Part shown: positions 32,898 through 45,539 of the stretch, piece by piece
Position numbering within the stretch: position 1 is the first letter of the stretch
Layout of the letters: every line of letters starts with the position of its first letter
From: Liolophura sinensis
Lineage: Eukaryota; Mollusca; Polyplacophora; Chitonida; Chitonidae
NCBI RefSeq assembly: GCF_032854445.1
Contig: NC_088304.1
Coordinates: forward strand, 124,001-188,000
Direction: 5' to 3'
DNA: 64,000 bases
Translations under genes and position numbers: made by a program
The notes under the pieces: generated by a model
Database searches by the model: none
What the model was told of the DNA's origin: nothing
Seen by the model: the letters and a program-made list of their open reading frames with translations, nothing else

Positions 32898-34033
32898 TAC
32901 TGAATTTCAAAAGAAACGCGAATTTTCCCAGTGTCAAATCGGAAGTACATTCTGAGTAATTAAAAATGTGTAGATATGTAATGGATGTTCCAGGAAGTGT
33001 TTTTCAATTTTAAAGATGAGTATGTTCCGCAACTAAGTTGTCAGGCAGTACCAAATTGTACTGATTTTAATATTTGGTTTAATTTGTTTGGTTGGAACGT
33101 CTCTCGTGTCGCCAGGCATCATGGTACTCATTAGTTCACCATATAAACACTGCTTGACCTCTACCAGCAGACAAACACCGTTAATGACCCGTGCTCGGAG
33201 CGGACGACCTCGTGTGACGTCAAGACCGCTCCATTGTCAATTCCCATCGTCGGAATCGGTTCCTGCAAGCAGCCATACAGCTCGAAACACAGTTGGAACA
33301 ACGAACTGACCCATCACCTCCAATACTATACGTCCCCGATTTAACGACGCGGGTTTGAGTTGCTTCATGTTTGACTCGACGCCACAGACGCGGTCGACTT
33401 AACTGAGCGGCAGGTCATCGGAACTGGCACAATGGGAATTGAGAGAATATCGCCTTTTCGGATGAAAGTCGATTTTGCATGGACAGCCAAGTAGGCGTAT
33501 GTAGAGGAGAACGGTTCAGTGATCCATGTGTATTGGCGAATGACTTTTGGGGAGGGCCTTCCGTCACGCTTTGTGGGGGGAGGGGGAGGGGCAATTAGCT
33601 GGGGACGTCACGTTCCGCCTGTGATTTTCCAAAACAGGAACGTGGTAAAAGCGTCACTGCGCAACGCTAGATTGGTGAAGAGTTGAGGCCTATAGTCGTT
33701 CCATTTTTAGCTCGAAGACATAATCTTGTTCTACAGCAAGATAATGCAAGAGCACAGACATTTCTACTGAACAACGGCATCCAGACGATAGATTTGCCAG
33801 CTTTAACTCCGGATTTAAAACATATCGAGCACCTCTGGGATGAAAAAAAATTCCCAACAGGTATGGCCGTTAAGCCAAATTAAATGAGTTCTCCCATTTC
33901 CATTCATTCAGAAGAATCAGCTCGATATGGGCTTGCTGTGTAAGAGAAACATGTTTTTACATAGCCACCCAGTACTACTCATTTGCAGTTTATACTATTT
34001 CTCCCATTCGCATTTTGTTTTTGGAATTCTGTA
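32898..34033 (+). mobile_element. Second Tc1-like transposon, heavily decayed
   Basis: Degenerate inverted ends (TACTGAATTTCAAAAGAAAC on the left; AACAAAATGCGAATG read inward from the right, near 34009-34033) are each next to TA. Inside, a HTH-linker remnant (RARSGRPRVTS, about 33190-33230) and the catalytic C-terminus (33683-33883) are recognisable on the plus strand, separated by frame changes. The left end resembles that of the element at 1552 (GAAACGC), but the protein belongs to a different, more diverged family. Confidence 0.65.
33683..33883 (+). pseudogene. Tc1-like transposase C-terminal remnant
   Basis: MRPIVVPFLARRHNLVLQQD with the following NARAQ is the second catalytic block, and DLKHIEHLWDE the third; the usual DLNPIEHLW has become DLKHIEHLW. 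The segment between is shorter than DD34E requires, so a few residues are deleted. Non-functional. Confidence 0.75.
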
Positions 34034-34639
34034 TATATTTTATTACATCGACTAAATGCTTTTAAATATTTAATATTTTCTCTGAACATGAGCAAAGTAT
34101 CTCTCGTTTTGCTGCTTTAAAAGCACCAAGGCTGAGCCTCAAACCTTGAGGACAGGATTCAACATTTTAAGGTACGTCTTCCTCGCGGAACCGTGAATAA
34201 AGAACCCATAGTCCAATTCAGATCTTACCAGATAACGATATAAATTAGTAAGTCAGATCAGTCATCACCCAAATGAGTAGTTTTACTCTCTATGCTGCAC
34301 GTCTTTAAGTATATTATAATTAATTTGTACATTTAATTTCAAGAATTTTATGTGGGGTCTAATGGAAAACTTACTGTCAAGTGTCATCTCCAGAAATTTA
34401 CTTTGTCCAACAAAGTTTCCTTGTTCACAACAAAATTTAGAAAAAATTCCGTTTATTACAAAAAGCATACCGACAGTTTTAGCGGTTTAAAGTCAAATCG
34501 TTTTCAGTTGCCAATTTCTCCATCTTATTGAGAACTCAAGTGTGAATCCAGATTTAAGCAGTTCGTCTGTGAATTCATATCACTGAATTGTCCGGAAACA
34601 TTCTTGGTGTGATAGTATGCTCTGGCCTATAAAAGAACC

Positions 34640-34705
34640 AGTGTCAAATAACTATAATATCCTTGAGTGTTTTGTCATAAACACCAATAAGATAAATAAA
34701 TATAT
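34640..34705 (+). mobile_element. Decayed SINE tail
   Basis: CTATAATATCCTTGAGTGTT, then CATAAACACCAATAAGATAA and ATAAAT match the type 1 SINE tail with several substitutions. Only the tail is recognisable. Confidence 0.55.
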
Positions 34706-35873
34706 GAATGTTCAATAAGACTTTGATAAATCCAAGAACACGAAAATGTTAATTTTTCATGTCATTCGTCTTGGGTTGCCCAATAGTTCTGTAAGATTGA
34801 AGGCAATAACCTTTTCCTTTATCGAATCTGAATAGGCTAGCTTATTCTATAAAAAGAAGAAAAACATTCTTATATAAACATAACTGAACTTTTCTGTTAA
34901 AACAGAAAATCTATTTGGTCGTCCTTGTTCGACTGTAGAGGACTTGTACGCCAAACCACGAACGCGAAAGAAACGTGAAGGTAATCATGATCATTAATAA
35001 TAAAAGAGCCCAAATAACGTTACAGATAAAATGAAGACTAACTGAAAAAGAAACGTGTTTTCCTCTCGTAAGGATGGATTGTGAATGTTTACAGCGATGA
35101 GAGGACTGCACTCCATGTGTGGTAATCGGATCAGTCGAGCGTATGCGTTTCATTTACAGAATAATCCGGATTTACGGTCCATAGGCTGGTTCTAAACAAG
35201 CCGGAGATGTGTAAAGAACCTTGGAGTATAAGACGCGATTGGTGGAATTTTTATGCCTTCGAGCTCTCTAGGGGAGTTACGGTATTTAATTCTATGCTGA
35301 AGTGGTTTCTTGCATGACCTCCACATACTTTCACATTAAGAGTTGTAAAGAAAGTTAAATATCGGAAGTTTGAACAGATGTGGGAAGCCAGGTTACGGAT
35401 TTCAGCGGTAATCGCTGCAATACCACATGGTTAATTAGACATTGCTGTTTTTAGCCAGAAGATTTGAATGATAATTTTTTCACTCCTGGAAGTCAGTGAT
35501 TTATCGTTGTTAGGGATAAACATTTATCGTTTGGCGCATCAAGTTTTTGCTCACTTCATTGCCACACTGAACTCCGAACCTCTCAAACTGCTGTCGGCAT
35601 GTCTGAACTGTACATACATGCAATCCTAACTGCCTATTCGGTCAGGCTAAAGAAAGGGTTAAGACAGAACCTACAGCATTTCCAAAGACTTACGATAAAG
35701 TGACCTTGATTTACGACAAGGTGGATTGGTACTAAAAACGTCAAAATTTGTTTATTACCTTAACTTACCCGATCCAGATTCAGTGCCTTCATGTGTGGTG
35801 AAAAGTCGCACCAGATTCAGCACTAGCAGTCTGTGAAATGAAATAACTAATTACTTTAATCCGTAGCAACATG

Positions 35874-36420
35874 TATGCTAAATGTTATAACAACACAGCA
35901 TTTTGATCTATTCTAGACATCTAACAAATTGCCACTAACATCACTGCATATATTTTACCCAATTTTGCTTCGGCCACGGTGCTAGGGGGCGTTCATTTGC
36001 TACTATTTATGCATTTACATAAACAGACTGAACAAATTGACAAGAAGATGTATTGCACCGGTTACGTGTGACCATTCGTCAGGTATCACAATGTCGTCGC
36101 TGCTGTACATCTTAATTACATTGTATTTCTGCATTAACCAGGATTCTGCTAGTGAACTAAACATCTACGAGGCTTTGTCCTCTGTGCATTGTTTTAATGT
36201 TTTTGTATGTTAAATGTGATGATAATACAGCATCTTGTGTAATTCTAGTCCAGTGGCGGCTAATAAATTGCAATTTATGCATTTGCCGGAAGAGTTAGAA
36301 TAAAAAATTAACTCAGGTAAACTGACAAGAGGTCGTATTTCACCGCTTACTTGTGATCATTTTCCGACTATTTACCAGCTATCTGTCTTCACTGCTCTGG
36401 TTTTTCTCTCCATGCTGTAT
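35874..36420. repeat. Diverged tandem duplication, period about 332 bp
   Basis: TATGCTAAATGTTATAACAA at 35874 matches TATGTTAAATGTGATGATAA at 36206. Later blocks correspond as well (GACAAGAAGATGTATTGCAC against GACAAGAGGTCGTATTTCAC; GTGACCATT against GTGATCATT). Weaker relatives appear near 3520 and 31570, so it is probably an old dispersed repeat in tandem. Confidence 0.6.
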
Positions 36421-38439
36421 GTCTTTGTATTTGAGTGAAAATGGGGATGATATGTACTGGCATTCTGCACAACAGTCGGCTGGTAATTCGTCCTACTTGT
36501 AGAAGTTCTTATCCACGTTGTTATCGTCGAATGTCACTTCATCATGTCGGGAAATAGTGACAATAAGTGCGCGGGAAAGATCCTAGACGATTTGAAAGAC
36601 AGTTTAAGGTTGCGGGAGAGAAAGACTTAATTCAAAGTTGAGTATTTTCAAACAACAACAACGCCACACTTAGATCGGGTGTAACAAATGAGTAAACGCG
36701 CAATGTTAAAATGTTTTGCTTTACCGCTATGTCGGACGGTATGTTCCCATGACCCACAGGGTCGTGGAATTTAAATAAATAAGTGAAGTCTACGATTAAA
36801 AAGAGGTTACACAAAAGACGGTTTTTTACATCGAATAATAGAAATTTTAATCGCTACATGGCTAGTTCGGACTTTCATATCTATCGATCCTAGTACGAAT
36901 TATTTACCAGAATATTTCTGTACATGTAGGGAACAGTTGTTAAGAAATAAGAATTACCCGTTACCGGAGTTTCCATAATGGATCCTCACTAACTTTCGTC
37001 ATTGTGATGTAGTCAATCTGAAAGAAATCTGCACAACACACAGCTGTCCACGTCGACGTTTAACGGAAAACCCGAGGGCTGATTAGTGGCATTATCCCAC
37101 TTGCCCAGATTACCATTATTTTACAACATACAGGTTCGCCCTACTTCAATTACATTTGTGACGTCTCGTTTTAACTTCGATAATTCGTATAATAATTTAA
37201 CAATGATCAGCTCACTCTACTTCAGATAGAAGTGTAACATGTCATTTTTTCTTGGATAAACCATTTCATTCCAACTTAGAGCTGTAATATTCTTGCATTT
37301 TACTTCCCCCCCCCCCCGATCTGCTAGCTTTAAAACAATCATTATATAGCAAAAGCTGTGAACGATATTTACCCATCTTCGCTGGATTTAAAGGAAAAGT
37401 CTCTCTAGATGGATCATCTTATGTGGACCTATATTTGTACAAAGACCAAAATGGTTTCCTCTCTTAGTCTTTACGACAGAAGTAATTTATTCTTGTTTCG
37501 CCAGCAATATATCGAAGGATATACCGTGACGTGGACATATCTCGCATTGCGGTATTTGTTTCATTCAACGTCACAAGTTATTACTGCAAAAACTAGTGTA
37601 TCAAGGTTATTCCATCGAAAGCCTTGACTTCAACTTTCTTAAGTTTTACAGAGTATAGCTTTCAGAGCTCCGACAATCATTGGTTCCCTGCTTGATGAGT
37701 GTCTAATTCCGCTTGTTGAATTAGATCGCCACGTTTGATATATGAACAGTTGCAATCAGTGCGCAGCTGAGGTATATATTTTGTTATCGACAACTGATAA
37801 TCTAGCATGGTACACGTCTTGAATACTGATTTCACTCACTCGCCTAGAACATGCCTTGCGTCTTTCCATCATCACTGAAAACTGTTGACTCCTCCTTTTA
37901 CATTCTTCGGGAAAGCCCTCATAGATCTGGAACTAGTATACGGATGTCTGTTCCGACGCCTAGATTACGTCGTCATATCGAGAAATGCTCCAGCAGATCT
38001 GGCAGAAACTTGTTCAGCTTTTATACTGCCGAAAAATGGAAGCAAGTGACATACGGGTAAAAGATGATATCACATAATATGTATTCTTGATGCAAGCTAC
38101 ATGCCTTTAGAAGGACTTTGTAAACTGTTAAAATGGCAAAATGAAGATCCGCACCAATGGACTGTTTTCGGTCACAAAAGAAAGCAACTGACTTGTCAAA
38201 TATAATAAACGTTACTACCCTGCCGGACCAATCAAATGTACAGTGACTAACAGATCATGGTCTCTGAAGGTCGGTGCGGGCAGGTCTTTCCGGTATGTAA
38301 AACCCTCTGAAGTTCACAGAGTTATATGCCAAATAAAAAAAAATCATACGAATGCTCTGTATGATTAATTGTGTCTACAGTGCTTAATTGTGCATCTTTA
38401 TTCGCCGATAGAACAAATACATGTTAGGTGTACGCAACT

Positions 38440-39620
38440 GCGGGGGTTTCTGCGGTGAACAGAATAGGACCTCAGTCCTTAAGCTCCCCCCCCCCCCCCC
38501 ACGCCGTAGGGTCTCTGTCGTGAAAAGAATGTGACCATATCTCTGTAGGTAAGCGTGTCAGAGAAGGCGACTTAACCAAAAGCTCTCCCTCTGTGGGCAG
38601 GTGAAAATAATAGGCTCACATCTTATCGGTTGTGTGAGAGGCAACCGGGGAGCGACCTGTTTACCATGGGTTGGAACACGTAGTCTCTGAGGACGGAATC
38701 CTGAAGGTTGAGGGCGTATTCTTCTTGCCAGATCCTCATGTCTGACTTGCCACTTTGGCCCATATTTGGGCAGAGACGGGAGGTCCGATGGGCCTGGTGC
38801 GATCAATCTTCTTGGTCACGTATTTTCTCTGAGAGGCCATCAAAATTTCTTTATAAACACCATTATTTTTATAATAGAGAAGAAATATTATTTTTCAAAA
38901 TTTCTTTAGTGGGAATACGTTTGCGGGGGTAGCTCATGGGTTAGTCGAGTAGTACGTGTCTGATATATGGCCTTATTCACTGTGTGGAAGACCCCTGTGG
39001 GGTTTTCGGGGTGATAAGAATAGGACCTCAGCCCTCTAGGCAAGCTTCTCGTAAAAGTCGACTAACCTAGTGCTCTTCTGTGTGGACCCGTTGAATATAA
39101 CCCGTTGGCTCACATCATCTAGGTCGTGCGAGAGGCAACCGGGATGCGACGTGTTTGCCGTGGGTTGCGACCTGTTATCTCCGAGGATGGGATCCTGGTG
39201 GCTGAGGGTGTTTTTGGTCTTGCGAGATCCCCACGCCCAACACACCACTTTGGCCCTTACTTGGAGAGAGACGGGAGGTCGGATGGGCCCGGTCCGATCA
39301 ATCGGCTTGGTCACGTCTCGCCTCTGCATGGCCCTAAACATTTCTCAATAACATCACACCTTAGAGAATAACTGTTTCCTTCCAAGTTTTGGTTGTGGGA
39401 CTACGTGTTGAGGCGGTGGCTCATGGGTCAACCGAGTAGTATGTGTCTGATGTGTGACCTTATTTACTTAATGGAGTTCGCTCATTAAAACCATCTGTTC
39501 GAGTATACCGCACGTGGAGTCCTTGGTGCGTTTCCTGCTGGGTATCCCCAGGTTCAGGCATCGCCCTTGTTGGTACTCCGAGGAGGGTGGAGAACATATG
39601 GGGAGAATTCGTATTTAATA
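38440..39620 (+). promoter_or_regulatory. LINE 5'UTR with two tandem monomers
   Basis: AGAATAGGACCTCAG occurs at 38461 and again at 39017 (period 556 bp), each followed by matching blocks (GTGCGAGAGGCAACCGGG or its variant, GATCCTGG..., GAGAGACGGGAGGTC...). A unique part (GGTATCCCCAGGTTCAGGCA) leads to the ORF1 start. A single monomer with the same leader precedes copy E (47530-48180). Repeated 5' monomers usually carry a LINE's internal promoter; that function is inferred, not seen. Confidence 0.7.
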
Positions 39621-39626
39621 TTTATA

Positions 39627-40830
39627 ATGACTTCCTTAAACCTTGCATCAAACGTTTCTGATCTATATATCCGATTTTCCTCTTAGCCCACGTCAGGTGC
39701 TGATAAAAAGAGGAGGTTAGAAGTTTTATCCGATTCATTTGATAATAGACAGGACAACTGACCGGTTTTTATCGTCCTCTCCGCTAAGAGTGAACAAAAG
39801 CTGTTCTCTAAAATTCATCCTTTCTTGTTAAGAAGGGCATTAGAAGGGGCAGCAGGCACTTTGAAAACTGTTAAAAATACTAAGATCCATAGGCATTCTC
39901 ATCGAATGTTTTTTGGAAACAACAATCTAAAAATTTATTATCATCAAACAAAATCTCTGATATACCTATTTATACATCCCCTTACAATTCCCTGAACAGC
40001 TCTCAGGGAATAATAGGTGATAGGGATGGTGATATCATAGACCTGACTGAAGAAGAAATCTGTACAGAATTAAAAACAGGTGTTGCCAGACTAAAACGTT
40101 TCACAACAAAAAACCTGGCAACATCATCACATTAAATACCTATCTTTTCACATTTAATAGTACCTCTCTACCGTCGCATATCTACATTGGCCCGTATATG
40201 GATAATGTGGATTTATACATCCCTAATCCGACACGTTGTTTCACTTGCCAAAAATTTGGTCACGGCAAGGGACAATCTAAACATAAACCGGTTTGCTTCA
40301 GATGCGGCAGTGAGGGTCATGAAGATTTTGACTGCAATAACACAGTTAAGTGTTGCAATTGCAATGGAGAGCACATCGCCTCGTCTTCGCTTTGTGTGAA
40401 GGAAAAACAAATAATCAATATTAAAGTCAAACATATCATATCAGGAAGCCCGAAAATTAATCTTTCCCTCTAATACTTCACCGCAGACTTCGTTTGCCAA
40501 TGTGGTCAAGCGAGTAGCATCTGGTGGGTGAGTAGCCCATCGGAAATGACAAACCTAGTTCCATATGTTTACAACCTGCTGCTCAACCTACCCATAATTC
40601 CTGCTTAACCCAAACCACTACAGTACAGCAAGTGAAACAAGTAAATATTACACAAAAAACTGACAGACCTGAACATGATCAAAACGAAACTGCCAGAACT
40701 AAGTCTGGAAAGAAAAGTCATAATGGAAATAACAAACATAGTGGTCCCACGGAGCGTTCGTCTAAGGCCACCAGCGACACTGTCCAAACTTTTCATAGGT
40801 TTGGGTCGTTGGAGGGCGTTGCTCCTTGAA
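39627..40830 (+). pseudogene. LINE copy C ORF1 with three zinc knuckles
   Basis: The N-terminus is disrupted by stops. The well-kept part (40187-40473) reads PTRCFTCQKFGHGKGQSK, then VCFRCGSEGHEDFDC and KCCNCNGEHIASS: three CCHC-type knuckles in a row. A Pro/Gln/Thr-rich region and TVQTFHRFGSLEGVAP end the protein at about 40829. It is the RNA-binding partner of the LINE and is equivalent to the ORF1 of copies E and F. Confidence 0.8.
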
Positions 40831-40934
40831 CATCGGATGCGGATGTGATGGATACATCACGCGCACCAGGGAGATCTTCCAGCGGTCCAATCATAAAAAT
40901 AAATCCCTCATACGCCTTCCTCCATAATATGTTC

Positions 40935-42118
40935 TTTAGACAAAATTATACCGTGGAATTGTCGAGGTCTTAAGGCAAATTTTATTGAAATAATACTGCT
41001 AGTTCAATCTTTAAATGCAGTTCGCCCGTGTCTTTAGAAAACTCACTTGAGGACATCTCAAGACCGTCGATATGTATTTTTGTAATGAACAGAAACTCCA
41101 TCTAGACCCTGAGCTTAATTTTTATATTGAACCAGTAAAAATTGTTGGAGAAAATACAATTTTCGGGGTTATATTCGATAAAAAAATATCATTTTATACC
41201 TCATATTAAAATGCCTAAAGCTAAATGTACATAGGCTCTCGATATAATTAAGGTCGTGTCTATGGCCGATTGGGGTGCTGCCCGATCTGTTTTACTTATA
41301 TCGTTCTCTGGTGAGGACTAAATTGGATTATGGGTCCATCATTTACGGTTCCTCTGGGAAGTCGTGTATTAAAATGTTGGATCCGGGCCATCATCAAGGT
41401 TTGAGGCTCAGCCTTTGTGCTTTTAGAACCCCTCCGGTAGAGAGTTTATACGTAGAGTCTAACAAGCCTCCTTTACATCACAGGCGTATAAATTTATATA
41501 CACTGACGGGTCAAAGGATGGGGACAGGGTTGCGGCTGCGGCTGTCATGGAGCAGTGAGTCTCTTCCTTTCGTCTTCCATCCTCTTTTTCAATATTCTCT
41601 GCCGAGGCCAAAGCTATACTCCTGGCCTTATCAATGATGTGCAGTGACTCACTGTCTTGCCTTTTGGCAATACAGAATAATAAATTTAAAAATTCCTTGA
41701 TCCTTCAAATTTTAGACATACATAGGCAACTAATTAGAAGAGGTAATGATATATTCTGCTGGATACCAAGCCATACTGGTATCCATGGAAACACATTCAC
41801 AGTCAGGGAGGCGAAAGCTGCCCTCAATAAACTCATATCTAAGATGAAAATCCCTTATACGGACATGAAGTCTAATATTCTTAACTATATTGGTCGACTT
41901 TGGCAGGGACTTGCACGTTCATAATAAACTGCATGATGTTCATCTTGTTATTCGCTCCCGAGTGTGTTGGATGTGATGCCCCATGTGGCATCAAACATAT
42001 CTTGGTTGACTGTGTAGATTTTGCCGATGTTCGGGAGATATTCTACATAGTCATCTCTATATATGATTTATTTGACAACATCGCGGGCGATGTTGTCAAA
42101 ATATTTGAAGGCCATTAG
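40935..42118 (+). pseudogene. LINE copy C ORF2 remnant: RNase H and C-terminal zinc region
   Basis: After the deletion the thumb (VRTKLDYGSIIYGSSGKS) is followed by RNase H pieces: LYTLTGQRMG (first motif damaged; Thr for Asp is expected to be inactivating), MCSDSLSCLLAIQNN and CWIPSHTGIHGNT. CVGCDAPCGIKHILVDC is the terminal Cys/His cluster. Frames change near 41630 and 41900. Confidence 0.75.
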
Positions 42119-42399
42119 CCTTTATCATAAGTTATAAATTTAATTATAATTAATATGTAAATATTTATCGATAAAAAGTTATATGTACATTTCTGGATAT
42201 ACTATTTTTTAAAATATGCGCGTTGTCTAGTATTAACATAACCGCCTCGTGTTTTCACCTTGCTCTCGCCACGATATGGCTGAAATATTGCTGATGTGGC
42301 GTTAAGCCAATCATTCCTTCATTCATTTTGAGTTGAAGATGGAGTAGCTCGTGTTAGGGAATTTGATGTGCATATTAAGGCCATCTATTCAAGTATAAA

Positions 42400-42535
42400 A
42401 AAGGGGAAGTTGGAGGTTTTGAAATCTGCAAAGAACTAAATTTACAGGGTGTTACCAGAGTTGAACGTTTCAGAACGAAGAAAGCGGATAACATCCTAAA
42501 ATTTAACACATCTTTTTGCCTTTAATAGAACCAGC
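42400..42535 (+). pseudogene. LINE ORF1 fragment, plus strand
   Basis: GAAATCTGCAAAGAACTAAA onward encodes EICKELNLQGVTRVERF, matching ORF1 of copies E and F (EICSELKPLGVVRVKRF in E). It lies head-on against the minus-strand copy D, so it is a joined fragment. Confidence 0.7.
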
Positions 42536-44200
42536 GATGCTCTCAAATAAACCATGTACAGCTGACTGTGTAGAATCTTTGCTGAATATGGAGTCCGCAA
42601 AATGAACCAGGATATGTTTGATGCCGCATTCACCATCAACACACTCTGGGGCAGAGCACTCATGAAGAATGTAACTGTGAGACGAGAATGTCCAATGCGA
42701 CACCTCGTTAAAATTACTTTATGTCTACGAGAAATACCGACAGGATACAAATTAAAGCCAATAAAACGTTATACATTTCACAATTTATTATCGACGTGAA
42801 GATTCCCTTCACCCCTGCCAAAGCTGACGAATATATTTAATTTAGGGCAACCTTTAGCTCCCTGTCTACGACTGTGTTTCCATGGATACCAACATAACTC
42901 GGTATCCAACAGAATATAATATCTTTGCCTCTTTTAATTAGTTGTCTGTGTAAGGCTAACATTTGAAGTATCAGTGGATATTTATATTTATTATGCTGTA
43001 TTGCTGAAAGGTAGAAGAGCGAGTCACTGCATGCCATTGCCTTCTAGGCACGCCCAGAAGAGACATACGATAATGCCAGGATTATAGCCCTAGCCTCGAC
43101 AGAGAAAATTGAAGATGGAAGACGGAGAGAAGAGACCCGCTGTTCTATCTCTATTGGCGAAGGTATAAAAACACCAATGGCTGAGCCTCAGATCGTGGTG
43201 ATGGGCTGGATCCAACATTTGTATATACAACTTTCTAGAGGAACCGTAACTGAAGGACTCATAGTCCAATTTAGACCTCACAGAGAACGATAAACGTTTC
43301 ATAAAATACATCGATCAGCGCCCCATTCGGAGCTAGACATGACCTTGATTATATCTAGAGCCTTTGTATATTTAGCTTTAAGCATTTTTATATGAGGTAT
43401 AAAAGATAAATTGTTATTGAATGTTATACCCAAAAATTTAGTTCCACCAAACAATTTTAGTCTGTTCAACAAAAATGTTTAGATCAGGGTCAAAATGGAA
43501 TTTCCGTTATTGCAAAAATGCATACGAACTAAAACCGTTTTGCCCAGTTCTCGATTTTACTGAGACAAAGCTGAAGCTGACGTTCGATGCTGACGTAAGA
43601 AAATCATCCATGTATAAAGAACCCTCTGTGCCAGATGTTAATGTTTTGGCTAAGCTATTTATTTTTATGCTAAACTATGTTGGTGATAACATATTGTCCT
43701 GGATTACACCCATTTCCTGCTTATGAGAGTCAGAAAGATTGGACCCCACCTGTACTTTAAACTGACGATCAGATAAAAATTCTGATATAAACATCGGTAA
43801 TCGACCTTTGAGGCCGATACCAGAAAGATCTTTCAACGTTTCATATTTCCATGTGGTGTCGTAGACCTTCTCAAGTCAAACAATATAGACACCACATCTT
43901 CATCATTAATAAAGCCATCTCGAATGAACCAAACATGGTGATCTAAAGTTGGTTGAGATTGTCGAAAACGATACTGTATATTAGACATTAAATTGTTTGT
44001 TTGTTAAAAAAAACCATACCAGTCTATCATTTATCATTCGCTCCATAGTCTTGCAGACACAACTGGTAAAAGCTATGGAAGAAAAATTAGACGAATCAGC
44101 ATAATCCTCACCTGGTTTGGGGACCGGGATAATACACGCCTCCCTGCATGGCGGTGGAAAATTACCAGTAATCCAAATAGAGTTGACTATACAGTTGACT
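42536..44200 (-). mobile_element. LINE copy D, minus strand, fragmented
   Basis: Reading right to left, a reverse transcriptase N-part (near 44190-44040, corresponding to copy F 52010-52160), more reverse transcriptase (43850-43400), a thumb with VRSKLDYESFSYGSSRK (about 43280), RNase H (SDSLFYLSAIQHNKY, CWIPSYVGIHGN; 42837-43037) and the C-terminal cluster (42700-42540). A deletion removes the region between thumb and RNase H. It resembles copy A more than copy C. Confidence 0.75.
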
Positions 44201-44204
44201 GTAG

Positions 44205-44370
44205 AATCTGGATTTATTTAGGTCGGCCTTTGCCTCCCTGTCTACGACTGTATTTCCATGGATACATAACTCGGTATCAAACAGAATATAATATCTTTAT
44301 CCCTTTTAGTTAGTTTTCTGTGTAAGTCTAATATTTCATGTATCACTGGAGTTTGGGTTGTTGAAAAAGC
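44205..44370 (-). mobile_element. Extra LINE RNase H fragment, minus strand
   Basis: It repeats the sequence of 42840-43000 (CTCCCTGTCTACGACTGT, TTCCATGGATAC, CTCGGTATC). So the RNase H region is present twice on this strand, once at each side of copy D's reverse transcriptase, which points to a second nested insertion or a local duplication. Confidence 0.65.
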
Positions 44371-44639
44371 CAGGGAAGAGACTCAGGAAAAGACACCGCA
44401 GCTAATTCCTCTAGCCTGATGCTAGTTTCCACAATATGCATACGAAGATTGAACGATGGGATTTTGATAAAATATAGACAACTTTAGTGTTCATTATTGC
44501 CAAAACCATCCAGAATGAAGGTTTCAAATCAAACAAGGTAATCTGTAATTGATCGTATATAGGTACACAGACAGATCGCCCTAGTGTTGTAGATGAAACC
44601 AGACAGACATCACCGGCGGCTATTTTATCAAAGTCTTTT

Positions 44640-45420
44640 CCCATTACCCTCGATGGTGATACTGTTCACTTCTATACTAGCTTAGAAAGCTACAAAAAAG
44701 TTTTGGAAGTATTTTTTACACTTGGGCCATGTGCTTACTGTTTGTCGTATATATGTGGTTCTGTAAAGGACATTGATGTTGAGCAGCATTTTTTTTGTTC
44801 TGATGAAGCTCAGAAGACATACAACAAACTTCGAAATATCTAAAATGGCGTCTCATAATCTAATATATATAATATGTTTAGTACTTGAATTAGATTTATG
44901 TACTTACAGTGGCAGGAAACCTGTATTTGGCCTACGCGTGACATGGGGAAGTTTTTCTGCCCAACTGATATTAAGGAAAAATTTACCACAACACGTGTCG
45001 TGTTAGATGGAACAGAATGTCCAGTCCAAAGACAAACACTGGCACATGCACAGCCAGCAACTTTCTCGTCCTACAAGGACAGAAATACTGTAAAGGTGGT
45101 AGTTGGATTTACACCTGGACGATTGGTTTCTTTTATTTCCCCATCTTATGTGGGTTCAACGAATGACAGATATATTATTGAGAGAAGCCAAGTTCCCAGT
45201 CAGTGTGATCCGGGTGATTCTGTTAAGTGCAAGTCATTTTTGCTCCGTACGATGTTCAGATTAACATTCTATCATTTTTAGGAAGCAGATCCAAATGCAA
45301 TCAGCAGCAATTCCGAGTGAAAAGTTGCTAGTAAGCGAGTTTACATCGAAAGGATTATTGGGTTGGGGAAAACTGACAAGATTTTAACCCAGTCCCTAAA
45401 AAACGGAAACTGAGTTATCC
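44640..45420 (+). pseudogene. ISL2EU-like DDE transposase remnant, copy 1
   Basis: Readable pieces are FYTSLESYKKVLEVFF (about 44670), then after stops the catalytic core: RVVLDGTECPVQRQ (first Asp), ATFSSYKDRNTVKVVVGFTP, LVSFISPSYVGSTNDRYIIE (second Asp in the NDR/SDR block) and GDSVKCKS where the third motif should start. Later fragments (RIIGLGKTDKILTQ, about 45350-45390) fit the C-terminus. This is the DDE_Tnp_4-type core of Harbinger-related ISL2EU/IS4EU elements. The core is open from 44898 to 45281; everything around it is broken. Terminal repeats were not found. Confidence 0.7.
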
Positions 45421-45539
45421 TTTGGAATCAGTTTTGTGTGCTTCATGCTATGTAATTTTCGTAGTTATATAGTTCCAACTGATGCTTGATCTTGACTGTA
45501 ATGAGTGTGGTGTGTGTATGTATACTGGGGGTTTTAATA

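Larger units (their letters stand above)
34034..38439. other. Intergenic, unassigned except for the repeats listed
   Basis: No supported gene. It contains a decayed SINE tail (34640-34705), a diverged 332-bp tandem duplication (35874-36420), and C10-C11 homopolymer runs near 37307 and 38487. Short open frames show no motifs. Confidence 0.45.
39621..42330 (+). mobile_element. LINE copy C, plus strand, with internal deletions
   Basis: ORF1 starts at the ATG at 39627. ORF2 begins near 40935 but loses about 2 kb: it jumps from the endonuclease start (near 41055) straight to the end of the reverse transcriptase, compared with 50720-52700 of copy F. A second deletion near 41490-41500 joins the thumb to the RNase H start at an ATAAA shared by both sides. 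The 3' end (42250-42320) reads GGCTGAAATATTGCTGATGT and GGCGTTAAGCC, then TTCA repeats. Many stops. Confidence 0.85.
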
